Below are positions 1 to 57,300 of a stretch of 64,000 nt of DNA, one piece after another (position 1 is the stretch's first letter; each line of letters opens with the position of its first letter). Source of the DNA: Branchiostoma belcheri (lineage: Eukaryota; Chordata; Leptocardii; Amphioxiformes; Branchiostomatidae). The notes under the pieces are model-generated. The model worked only from the letters and a program-made list of their open reading frames with translations. It had not been told where the DNA came from and did no database searches. Made by a program: the position numbers and the translations under genes. Where the stretch lies: the NCBI RefSeq assembly GCF_001625305.1, contig NW_017802525.1:943810-1007809 (forward strand), written 5' to 3'.

Positions 1-45750
<45,750 letters not shown>

Positions 45751-45765
45751 CCCACCGGGCCCTCT

Positions 45766-45943
45766 CTAGTCGCTCCCTCGGTCTCCGCACGCACCCACCC
45801 CCGCCAACTACACACACACGGCCCGCTAACCGGCCGGCTGGATCCCACCGGGCGGATCTAACCACTCCCTCGGTCTCCCAACGCACCCGGCCCCGCCGAG
45901 TCCACACACACGGCCCGCTAACCACCCGGCTGGCACGACTCCA
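45766..45943. repeat. Tandem duplication at the VWDE 5' end
   Basis: Two copies of roughly 90 bases share CTCCCTCGGTCTCC, ACGCACCC, CACACACACGGCCCGCTAAC and CCGGCTGG. They lie just upstream of the VWDE start codon. Confidence 0.75.
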
Positions 45944-46001
45944 AATCGCAGATTCCGCGCGGGGCTGCCGAATCAAATCAAATCTTCACTCCCGTAAAAA
46001 A

Positions 46002-46240
46002 AGGCGCGAGTTTACCTCAGAAGCTACCAAAGTGTCGTCTGCAAACGGTTCACCCTGCCCAGACGGTGACGAAAAATCAGGTGAGAGGGTTCAGCTCAAC
46101 AGGAAAACACGTGAGAAAATGTCCCCAGCACACTACAATACATTAGTATAGCTATCGATGAGACTTCCCGTACGGATTATAAGGCGCGAGTTTCTCTCAG
46201 AAGCTACGAAAGTGTCGTCTGCAAACTGAGACTTCACCCT
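46002..46240. repeat. Direct repeat of about 60 bases, 178 apart
   Basis: AAGGCGCGAGTTT, CTCAGAAGCTAC and AAAGTGTCGTCTGCAAAC occur at about 46002 and again at about 46180, each followed by TTCACCCTGCC. Possible duplicated promoter element. Confidence 0.75.
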
Positions 46241-47191
46241 GCCGCCCTACCAAGGTCTTCTCGAGGCTCAAGTACTCTGAGGACGCCTTCTAAAGCCGGG
46301 GAACGTCTCTCAACTTGCCGCAGTAGAAAACTCTTTCCTGAGAAGAATCCCGTCCTTCCGTACAGCCGCTGAAGGTCTGGAAACCGGGAGTACTGTTCGC
46401 TACAAAAACCTGCTCAAACTCAGCTTTCCAATCACGCAGAGGTTGAAAACTTCCCTCTAAACCGACCCGGTCTTTCGCACTTCTTCTCCCACTTCTTAGA
46501 TCCTAGCAGCGACTTTAAGACTTTTACTCCAACTCAAGGACTGACAAGACGGAAGACAGTCAAGTTGGTACTGTTACTTAGGCGTGTATCCACCTGGCCC
46601 TGTGTCTTTTAAGGAACTGGGCTATTATCTAGACCCCTTGAGCCAAAAATAGCGCCTAGCATGACGAGACAGTAGGAAGGAATAACCGATCTCGGTACTG
46701 GTGTCCTGACGTCACTTGGAATAGTCCATTGTTGTAAAGGGGGTTATAGGGCACAAATGTAAACTTTATCATAGATTTCTCGCGTATCAAGTTCTAGCTG
46801 GCTTATTTTACAAGTTTCCTACCTTTCTCTGCACCTTTGTGTGATACAAATTAGATATTACGTAGCCAAAGAAGGAACAAGAAAGAAAGGACGGGTATAA
46901 GAAAGCTCTGGCATGATTATGCATTGCCTACAATGCAGTTCTACAATGCCTCGCAAGGTGGTAGACAACAACGGTGGTCGGACAAATCCTTGTGTGTCTT
47001 CGGCAGAAAAAGCTGTAGCTATCATTGTACCAGAATACTAGTACAAGGACGAGCATGCTAATGTGAACGTTTGCAGCAGGTAATTGATCATCCACGCAGT
47101 GCTAAATAAACTAGACTGAGATTACAAGACAAAAATCGCACGTTAAGAAATATGTAATGTAGAACTCTTAAAAGTCTTAAAAATCTCTTAG

Positions 47192-47443
47192 TGGGGTCGT
47201 GTGGCGTAGTGGCAGAGTGCGCGACTCGGAACTAAGAGTCCCGGGTACGAGTCCTGACATGCTACCGATCCTGTGCCCTTGGGAAAGGCACTTTACACGG
47301 CTTTCCTCACTTAGCTCAGGTGTAAATGAATATTGTCCTGTAATGTATTTGTCCCCTGTGTTGGTGGCGGCATTAATATAAGTTGAAGAAACTTGAGTGT
47401 GTCGTCGTCTTGTGATTACATGTTGGAATAAATAAAAAAAAAA
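47192..47443 (+). mobile_element. tRNA-derived SINE, same family
   Basis: GTGTGGCGTAGTGGCAGAGT, GGGTACGAGTCC, the GCCCTTGGGAAAGGCACTT body and an A-rich tail. AACTCTTAAAAGT occurs upstream (about 47162) and right after the tail (about 47433), a likely target duplication or fortuitous repeat. Confidence 0.8.
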
Positions 47444-48179
47444 CTCTTAAAAGTATTCCCTGGCTTACATGATCAATTCACAAGCCGGCAGCATAAAGGC
47501 GAATCCTCATGAGGTCATTCACACCGTTACTACTGACGACCAACGAGTGCGCTGTGAATCATGGGAGCCCTACCGAAACTTCGTAGTCCTCATCTGCGGA
47601 CGTAAGGGGCCAGCTCTGTCTTCAAGACGCCGTGGCACCTCACCTGTGCGTATTGAGACGTCAAAGCCAACAGTTTTCGGTTACTGAGAAGTCTGAGAAC
47701 CTTGCAGAGGTCTTAAAGACCAGGAAAAGGTCGTCAATCTCTCCCAAGACACGTCTGAAAAAGGTCAAGGTAAACCCGGAAGTAACAGGTGTAGACAGAG
47801 GTGCCCTTGACAAGAGTAGGGTATGGAGTACAAACACATAGAAATATCAGCATATTTTTCCAGCATACAGATAAACTGTTGATGTTGAATGCATTAGTAA
47901 GTATCGACGCTATGTTTGGATGGCTTTGATGGTATTTAAAATCATGATATTTTCGCTCTTTCGACATATTTTAGACCTGTAAATAAGGCTTGTGCTGGCG
48001 AAATTTCCACGCGATGGTTGTAAATAGGCAGTAGTAAGGCGGTTCAATTGCTTGGAACATACAACGTTCGTATCTTTACGTCTGTGTGTGTTTCTGCGAT
48101 ACAGGAAAGGAATCTAGCTGGTCTTATAGTGCAGCAGGTGTCAGGTAGACAATGTTGTGCTTTTTAATGTGTATCTCTT

Positions 48180-48275
48180 TTCAAGCTATTTTAACATGTA
48201 ATCACTTGTGCAATTCAGCCAAGCAATGCATATTGGCTGCCAATCAATGTGAATAAAGCAGTTTCAGTTTCAGGT
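48180..48275 (+). mobile_element. LINE-like 3' tail next to candidate exon 1
   Basis: GGCTGCCAATCAATGTGAAT then AAAGCAGTTTCAGTTTCAG. Ends about 25 bases before the candidate start codon. Confidence 0.45.
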
Positions 48276-48297
48276 ACTGTATGCAGCACGGTCAGCT

Positions 48298-48330
48298 ATG
48301 GATGCAAGAGAACGGGAGGGGAAAGAAAAG
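48298..48330 (+). CDS. Candidate first coding exon of the ankyrin/GT gene
   Basis: ATG at 48298 opens MDAREREGKEK and is followed by a GTAGGC donor at 48331. It is phase 0, matching the next exon at 50424, whose acceptor TATAG follows a good pyrimidine tract. The resulting start, ELQKAAKKGVTGRVQQLLAEG, is a typical ankyrin N-cap. The exon lies just after a LINE-like 3' tail (48180..48275). Its shortness makes it the least certain exon of the model; another upstream start is possible. Confidence 0.45.
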
Positions 48331-51300
48331 GTAGGCTAAAAAATTTAACGGCTCTCAGTGGCAAATGTGCAGATGTTGTCACACCGGCGCACCAAATCCG
48401 TAGGGTGTTTTTGGCACACAGTTAGACCAGAGACATTGTACAATAATGTCCTTGGTTAGACAGATTAGCCTAAGAGGCTCGGTGGGCATTACTCCACCGT
48501 ACAGGTTAGGTGGAGAAGTCGCGTATAGTGCCTTTCCCAAGGGCACAACGTCGGGCCATGGTGAGTATCGAACCCGGACCTATTGGTTCCTAGTCCAACG
48601 CTCTAAACGTTGCGCCACCGATGCCTCCTAATATGGTTTTCTGTTAAGGGACATGACAGAAAGGCACAAATCAGACTTTGCATAGACGACTGTGTTTCAC
48701 CAAAACAATCAATATTTTGACTTCCTTCAATATGTGTAGGCATGTTCAATATTAGTATCTTAAACGCTTTCCCTGTTGCCTAATCCTTAGTGACCTTTGA
48801 TAAACCCTAAATCATATTACATTTCAGGTAAGTACACTGACTTCCATGATCCTATTTCCCTGTCAGAAGATATCACGACTTATGACTAAGTAATTATTAA
48901 TTATGATGCCGAAATGACAGTCTTTGATATGGGTTGACTTGTTTTTAATGATACCCATGTTTAGTGAACATAGGAGTAATAAAACAAATCAAACAACAAA
49001 AGTACTTAACCCTCAACAGAACACCTTCCCGGACTGATTAATCTGTACACCTGGGGTCCGCGCGGACCCCAGAACAGTTTTTTGCTAATTTTTAGAAATT
49101 ATCAACATGCTACCAGCTCAATTGGTTTGCAAACTGATGTGGGAACCTCTGTGTCCACATTACATACAAAAATCATACATTTTGAACTTTTTCTATTTTT
49201 GGTGAAGAAAAGAAGGCAAGAAGAAATACCCGATTTTTAAACCCATTTCAGACTGAAGGGGCTTTTGAGGCCCAACTTTGATCTCAGATAGCGGCTAAAC
49301 GGCTTGCGCTAGAAGTATCAAATTTGGAGACCTTTCCTAAAATGTCTCTGGAAAAAAGTTCATATTAGTTTTGTACTAGTAAGTTGATGTTTTTTGTGTT
49401 GCCATGGCAACGGGTAGTTTTTTGAAAATAGAAGTAATTTTGGTTTAAACATAAAATTTTCTGAGGTTTATATAAAATTACACTTCTTTTCCAACATTAA
49501 TAACATCTTACATAATTAAATATAAGTTAAATCATTTAATATGCATAGAATATGCTAATTTGATGACGTCATTGGTCAAAATCCAATATGGCAGACTATA
49601 TTATTAGCTCTGACGTCATATGACGTCATAATTACACCAAAGTTATTAAAAATTAATTCTATTACTACACCATTCTTTGAAAACTTGGTAGACATACGAT
49701 GAATGCATAAAAACATATAAAAACGGAAATAAGGTAATGTATAAGAACGCCAGTGTATCCATTATGATCGAAAGCCGGCTGGGGTCCCGCGCGGACCCCC
49801 AAAAGAAAATCAGATATAATTTTTTTTTATAAATGGTAGAAACGGAGTTTTCTGCACTGTATTGAGAGACAACTTTGTGGGTGACAATTACCTAAAATTT
49901 CAGAAAAAAATCTTTAGAAACAAAAAGATATTATAGAATATATAGTGCTGGGGTCCGCGCGGACCCCAGGTGTACTGTTTAGGGTTAAGCCATGGCAAGT
50001 TCTTCCTGTGTCAGATGTATCAACAGGTGGAGTCGTGTGACGTAACGGTAGCGTGTTCTGCTCAGGACCAAGAGGTCCCAGGTTCGAATCCTACCATGTC
50101 ACTAATCTTGTGGGCATGGCTTTCATCACTTCACCCTGATGACAATGAGTACCTAGCTACGGTTAGGGACGTCCCTCGGATAGGACGCTAAATGGAGGTC
50201 CCGTGTTTGGGGAGAGTCACACCCAACGCACGTTAAAGAACCCTCCGCACTTATTGAAAAGAGTAGAGGTCCTTCCCGGTGTGAGTGGTTCAAACCTTAC
50301 AGTCCGGTCTTACGCACCTTACTTACATGTACAAAACCCCGGTGTATTACGCCTAATGACAGTTTACCGGTTATGCCAAACAAACAAAGTTGTTTCTCCC
50401 GTTCCTGTCTGCCGCCGCTATAGGAGCTGCAGAAGGCTGCAAAGAAAGGAGTCACGGGCAGAGTGCAGCAGCTGTTAGCGGAGGGAGTCAACCCTGATGC
50501 TGGTGGTGGCTATAGGGTTAGTTACCTTGTTCATATATGGTGATGAAATATTTAAGGCTGTGCAAAGAATCAACATGTGGGAGAGGCAAACATTTTCTAT
50601 CAGCTGTGAGAAAAATGCGAAATTGACTATTTTTGAATAGTTACAATCTTCGATTTGCACATGGCGATGATACACCATTCCTGTAGCATCTTATCTTGTG
50701 ATTTAGATATCAATTGCATGCTATTTTTCCCCCAACCATCTTTAAGATTCAACTTACTTTGTGACATCTGTGCCAGAAGCTTAACCAGCCCCTATTTTAC
50801 TTCTGCTGGTTTACTTGAGCCCGCCCTGTTACTCAAAACCATCTGATGTGTTTTACAGCAAGGAAGTTCTCTGCACAAGGCAGCCTATCATGGGCACCAT
50901 GGAACTGTATCAGCTTTACTGAGAGCTGGTGCAGATGTGAACGCATGGGACAACAAAGTAGGTATTATAACATGTGACATTCATCTTTTACTTAACTATT
51001 TTTTGCCGATTACCATTTACACTGTTACCAATTCTCTCGTCATACTGAATACCATCTGATGTGTTTTACAGCAATCCAAAAGAACCCCTCTGCACAAGGC
51101 AGCCGAAAGGGGCCACCATGAAACTGTATCAGTTTTACTGAAAGCTGGTGCAGATGTGGACGCACGGAACGAGTGGGTAGGTAGACTGACTGTTGTGAAC
51201 CAATATGTATATATAATGTATGTATATAATGTATGTATAATGCATCTTGTTCATCATTCACCTTGTACATATCATTTATTTGCTGATTACCGTTAGACGT

Positions 51301-54300
51301 GCAGCTGGTGCAGATGTGAAGGCATGACCATGGGAGCATATTGTAGGTAGATTGAACGACACAATTAGCAAAAATGTGTATAGTGTTACGACATGTAAAA
51401 ATATACATGTACAGAGGCTCCTGACCATATCTTACCCTGTTCCATAACTGCAACAGGAATACACGGCACTCCATCTCGCAGCTATACAGGGCCACCCAAA
51501 GTGTGCGGAAATACTGCTGCAGCACGGGGCTGATACCGGCATCAAGAACGAGGTCAGCTGATTCGTCATCTCCTCTGAGAAAGATCTAACCACCAATCAA
51601 GAAATAAAATAGTAATTTTACCTTTGAGGGGGTGGGGGGGGTGGATGCCACTGTTTTAAAATGACATACTTTTGCTTACATTATTGGATCTATCTTTGAG
51701 CGGATAGGGAAGTGGCTGTCCATGGCAAAGGAAACTGTTGCAGGCATAAACGGCAACATGACAACTTGGCGCATGTTTTGATAGCCATACTAGTACATTA
51801 ACGCATAAAAAAAGTTTTGCTTTGCTGCTGTACGTAATAGATAGGGGATTTTTTTAGATTTTCCATACACATTAACTTAACATTTAGGCATTTTGTCCCT
51901 GATATTTATAGTTAATGATGATTTACAGAAAGGTCGAACGGCGGAGGGGATTGCTGCAGATGAGAACACCTGGGGCTCCTTTGCGCAAATGAAACATCAG
52001 AAAGAACGAGTCACTCGTGGTAGAAAGGAAATACTGGAGCTTTTCCGAGAACACAAGGATGTGAGTCGCTACAAAACCTATTGGAAAAGTGATAAAAGTA
52101 CAAAGAAATCGCAAAGGGTTAATGCTGTAACTAATATAGTATAAAGTTGATACTTCAGTAGTTGCCTGCAGGCAAGAATGCTAACATTTTAAATTCTCAG
52201 ATTTTCCTTCCTACTGGCAGGCTGCGGGGTTGCACAATGACTATAATCGGTATTGCGTAAAATAGTCAGCTACGATGCCCACTTCTGGTTATTACCTCCG
52301 GAAAGAAGGTTATGTTTTGGGCAGCGTGTCGTGTGTGTGTCTCTCCGTGTAAACATGATGTGACCTCAAAATGATAAACAATACATCAAAATCTCCACAT
52401 TTGTAACAGTAAGTTCGGCAGCTTCTAATCACATTTTAACCAACATCATTTAAACCATTTTGTTACTTAAGACCATTTGATGTGTTTTACAGCAGTGGAA
52501 GGCTTTACACAAGGCAGCCTATAATGGCCAACATGAAACTGTATCAGCTTTACTGTCGTCTGGTGCAGATGTAAACACACGGGACAACAAAGTAGGTACA
52601 CCGAATGCTGTTATACAGGAAATATTTCTGTGATATCTTGTAAGCTTTAAAATTCATCTTAATCTGTATAGTCGTTTATTTGCTAACTACCATTTATACT
52701 GTTAACAACATAAGTGCGCATTTGTCTGTCCTGTTGTCATGAAGAAGACCGTTTGATTATTTTTACAGCAAAAAACGCCTCTGCATCTGGCAGCCGAAAA
52801 TGGCCATCATGAAACAGTATCAGCTTTACTGACAGCTTTTGCAGATGTGAACGCACGGGACAATGAAGTAGGTAGAATGGGTTGTGATGAAAAAATATAT
52901 CTGTACCATTTTGTAAGATTTGACATTCGTTTTCAGCTGCAGGGTAGTTTATTTACTAAATACTTTTAGAAATGTCACAAGTGCATTTTTTTACCGTCCT
53001 GTTGTCGGGATGATGATACTCAAGACCATCTGATGTGTTTCATAGCAAAGTTCTCCCCTGCACGACGCAGCCTGGAATGGCCACCATGAAACTGTATCAG
53101 CTTTACTGGCAGCTGTCGGTGCAGATGTGAACGCACGGGACGTTGAGGTAGGTAAAATAACTGTTGTGGCCTTTATCTCTTCCAATGCGGTTTATTTGTT
53201 GAATGCCATTAGAACTGTTTGTCGGTCCTGTTGTCCGTCCTGTTGTCATGCGGAATACCGTTTAATGTGTTTTGCAGCAAAGAACTCCCCTGTACCTGGC
53301 AGCCTATAATGGCCACCATGGAACTGTATCAGCCTTACTGACAGCTGGTGCAGATGTGAATGCATGGAACGATGAGGTAGGTACTAGATTGATGCAAAAC
53401 TATTTCTGTTCCGCTATATAAGATTTGACATTTAACTTTTTTTTCTGTTTAAAGTTAAAGTGACACTTATCTTCTACATAGCGGTTTATTTTCTGAGTAT
53501 CATGTAAATTGTTACCAACATAAAATGTACTTTTGTCCATCCTGTTCCCATCCATGCCACTATCAATCGCAATCAACAATCAGTAATTTGACATTTGCCA
53601 TGCGATGTATGTGCATGTAGATTGTATATTCACAAAACCATGGGCCATCTGATGTGTTTTACAGCAAGGAACTCCTCTGCACTGGGCAGCTGGGAATGGC
53701 CACCATGAAACTGTATCAGTTTTACTGGCAGCTGATGCAGATGTGGACGCACGGGACGTTGAAGTAAGTACTAGATTATTGGTCATGTCATTTATGTACT
53801 AGATTATTGGCCATGTCATTTATTTTGTAACATTCTTGTGTCATAGAGTATGATTCTGTTGAATTTCTCCTGTTAAATTGTAGTACCACTACTAATTGCA
53901 ATCAACAATCAGTATTTTTGACATTTGTCATGCAATGTATGTGCATGTAGATTGTAAGTATATTCACAAAAGCGGCCGTGGAAGGCTGAATAAATGTTTT
54001 AATGGTAACTCCAGATGTATCCTGAGGGACAACTCTACTTAATGTTATATGCATGAATATGGTTCTCTGGCCACACTAAGATTACACTGTTCCATGCCTG
54101 TCAATGCCCCAACAGGAGAGCACCCCCCTTCATGATGCAGCTTCACGGGGCCACCCCAAGTGTGTGGAAATACTGCTGCAGCACGGGGCTGATACCAGCA
54201 TCAGGAACAAGGTCAGTTGGTTCTTCGGAAATATCTAAGCACCAATCCACCAACATAATAGTAGCTTTACTTTATGTGGAAAAAATAAATATAAATAGTA

Positions 54301-57300
54301 GGATTTGTATATTATGGAATGATCAATCTTTAGTGCAAGTCAATGGAAATCACTGACCGAGGCAAGGGTATTCTTTTAGGAATAAACAATTCGTGCATGG
54401 ACGCCTAGGCCTATTACTAGTAATCAATTTCTTTCCTAACATGGAATTTTCTGCAGTACCTTCTAAATAGGGGATTGTTTAGAAGTTCCATACACATTGA
54501 CTGAATGTTGTCCGCACATGTCAATTTCCAGAAAGGTCGAACGGCGGAGGACATCGCTGCTGATGGGGACACCACGGGCGCTTTTGCGAACAACAAAGAT
54601 GAGGAAGAACTAATCATTCATGGTAGAAAAGAAATACTGAGGCTTCTCCGAGAACAAAATAATGTGAGTCGCTACAAATTTTTATGTTACACAATCAAGT
54701 ATTATATCTCTAAAGAATATAATTGCCAAACACCTTGGTTCGCAAATGGCTAACGCTAAGTTGAAGATGGTATAGTTTATAAAGTTGATACTTCTGTTTG
54801 TAGTTTCCTTGGCAACCATGCTAAACATTTCAAATTCACTTATCTTTCCTATTGGCAGACTGGAGAGAGATGCATTGTGACTATCATCAACATTGCATAT
54901 AAATATTCAGCTACAAAAGCAGTTTGCATGACCCGCTTCTGGTTATTACAGGTGATTCAGAAATAGGCATGTGACCTATCTGAGACGTGTACGTGTGCTA
55001 TTGCATAGCTCAAATTCCGGCGGCCTACAATATCTTGAAGTGTGCTTGATGGAATAACTTTGTTTTATAGCACTGCTCCTCTATCAAGAAAAACTCACTT
55101 TCATGTGTACGTGTTTGCAGAGAGTCTCCAAACGTAAGAAGGGGTTCGATCCTGTACTCGTCCGGTACTTCGAGAAAGGAATGACCAAGGCGAAAAAGGA
55201 TTGTCCTTTGATAAAAGAAGCAGCGAAAGAGAGTGGGAAAACAGAAGAACAAGTGACTTGTCTTTTTGATGATAATCAGTTGTAGCTTAAAGCAGGAAAA
55301 AATGTTTTGTGCTGTAAGATTTAGTCCAAATTATAGAATGTAATCTGTGAAAATACGTTATTTCATGCTGTATATATGCAAGGGTATTGGCCTAATCAAA
55401 GCGTATATGTTACAAATCAATTGTGATACTGAGTATCAGACCGGTTATTAGTAATCTTAAATGCCCATTCAGACTTTTATCGGCAACTACCGCAAGAGTC
55501 TGGACGACAAGAAGCGGAGACAGTCCACAGACGACACGGCCGCTGGGTACAGTGGGTTCACGGGATATCATGAAGACTCAGGAATGTCGGGTAGGGCACA
55601 AAACTTAACTAACGTTAATCTTAGCTCTAAAACAATTCAGTACATTAAATTCTATCAAGATCGTTGGTCGGACGTTGGCTATTCTAGGTTACGTTAGACC
55701 CATCAAAGCATAAACCTTTTTTCATTAGATATGGAATATATTGGATACTAGTATTCAGTCTAAAACTGGCAGACTTTCAGTCTAACGTTTCTTGGTATTT
55801 ACATGGGTACGCTCTTAAATGAGAAAGATTACAATGAATTATCTCACTTATGGAATTGATTAAAACTGATCCATAAAATTCACACTTTCAATCTGCAGAT
55901 GAGGACATCAGGAACAATGATTATGAGAGAGAAGGAGTCAGTCAGAGCCAAAATGAAATATTGAAGCTTCCGCGACAACAGAAAGATGTGAGTCGAGTCT
56001 CCACAACAATTATGTAATGCAATATGATGAAGTATTATATCGTTAAAGTAAAGAAAACTGTAATGCATTCTCAAACACTTTGACAGTTAGTAGATATTCA
56101 TCAATCAGTGACGGTTTAGAAAGGTAGCAACACGCACCTCCAAATTTTTGACGTCCAAGATATGTCTTTATCACGGAGTGACCTATTCTTGCGAGAACAC
56201 GAGACCAGATCGAGACTTGTGTAGATCTTCTGGCCTCCTTGCCGAGTAGAGGTAAATAGGACTTGGGCAGCTCCCAACCTTCATTACGATTCATTCCTTG
56301 ATACAGCATGATCCAACTGACTGTGGAATGCCTCCTTGATCTTTATGTGGGTCTTACGTGTTTCTTGATTTTTTGGAGGTACGTGTTTGCTTCCTTTTCA
56401 AAACAGTCATTGATTGACGAGTATTCTGCTGTTTAAATCTATACGTGACTGATAAATCTCTTCAAACAGGTAATGTCATGGCTAATATTTACCATCCATT
56501 TGACAATGGTAAGTTGATGCGTCTGTTTTAGTTCCCTTGACACGTATGCTCATTTAAAAGTCGAAGATTTTTCATTCCACTTGGCAGGCATGATCATCAA
56601 CATTGCGTTAAAACATTCAGCTACGAGGGCAGCCTGGCCAACTTCCAGTTATCGTAGGTGATTCAGAAATAGGGCTGTGACCTATCTATAGAAACATGTA
56701 CATATATCATTATACATGTCAAATTTCAGCTACGGTATATTGAAGTGTGCTTGATAGAACATCTTTATCTTATGGAATTGCTGCCCTATCAATAAAAACC
56801 CACTGTTCATGTAAACAGGGAATCTCCAAACGTAAGAAGGGGTACGATCCTGTACTCGTCCGGTTTTATGAAGAAAGAGGAATGACCGTGGCGAAGAAGG
56901 ATTGTCCTTTGATAGAGGAAGCAGCAAAGAAGAGCGGGAAAACAGTCAAACAAGTGAGGGTGAGTTGTCTTTTTGATGATACTCAGTTGTAAATTAGTAT
57001 AGGCAGGACAAAAGGTTTTGTGCTGTAAGAAGTGAAGATTTAATCCGAATGATTGATGTAACTTATTACGTAAGACATATAGACGTTATTTCATGCTTTA
57101 CATACATTTGTATTGGTCTAATCAAAGAGTAACTATATATAACAAATCAATAGTGATACAAATCTATCAGGCCTGGTTAACAGTAATGTTATCTGTAATG
57201 CCCATTCAGAATTTTATCGCCAACTACCGTCGGAGGCAGGCCTTCGGTGAGGGAAGCCTGCCCACAGACGACATGGCTGCTGGAAACAGTGGGTTCACAG

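Larger units (their letters stand above)
45751..48297. promoter_or_regulatory. Head-to-head intergenic spacer with probable promoters
   Basis: The VWDE-like gene leaves to the left and the ankyrin/GT gene to the right from this 2.5 kb spacer. The VWDE side is GC-rich and holds two local duplications (45766..45943 and 46002..46240). A SINE lies at 47192..47443 and a LINE-like tail at 48180..48275. I see no clear TATA box. Shared regulation is possible but not shown. Confidence 0.4.

Noticed and set aside
51040..51525. 161-codon minus-strand frame across ankyrin exons
   Set aside because: Antisense to two clear ankyrin exons; no family features.
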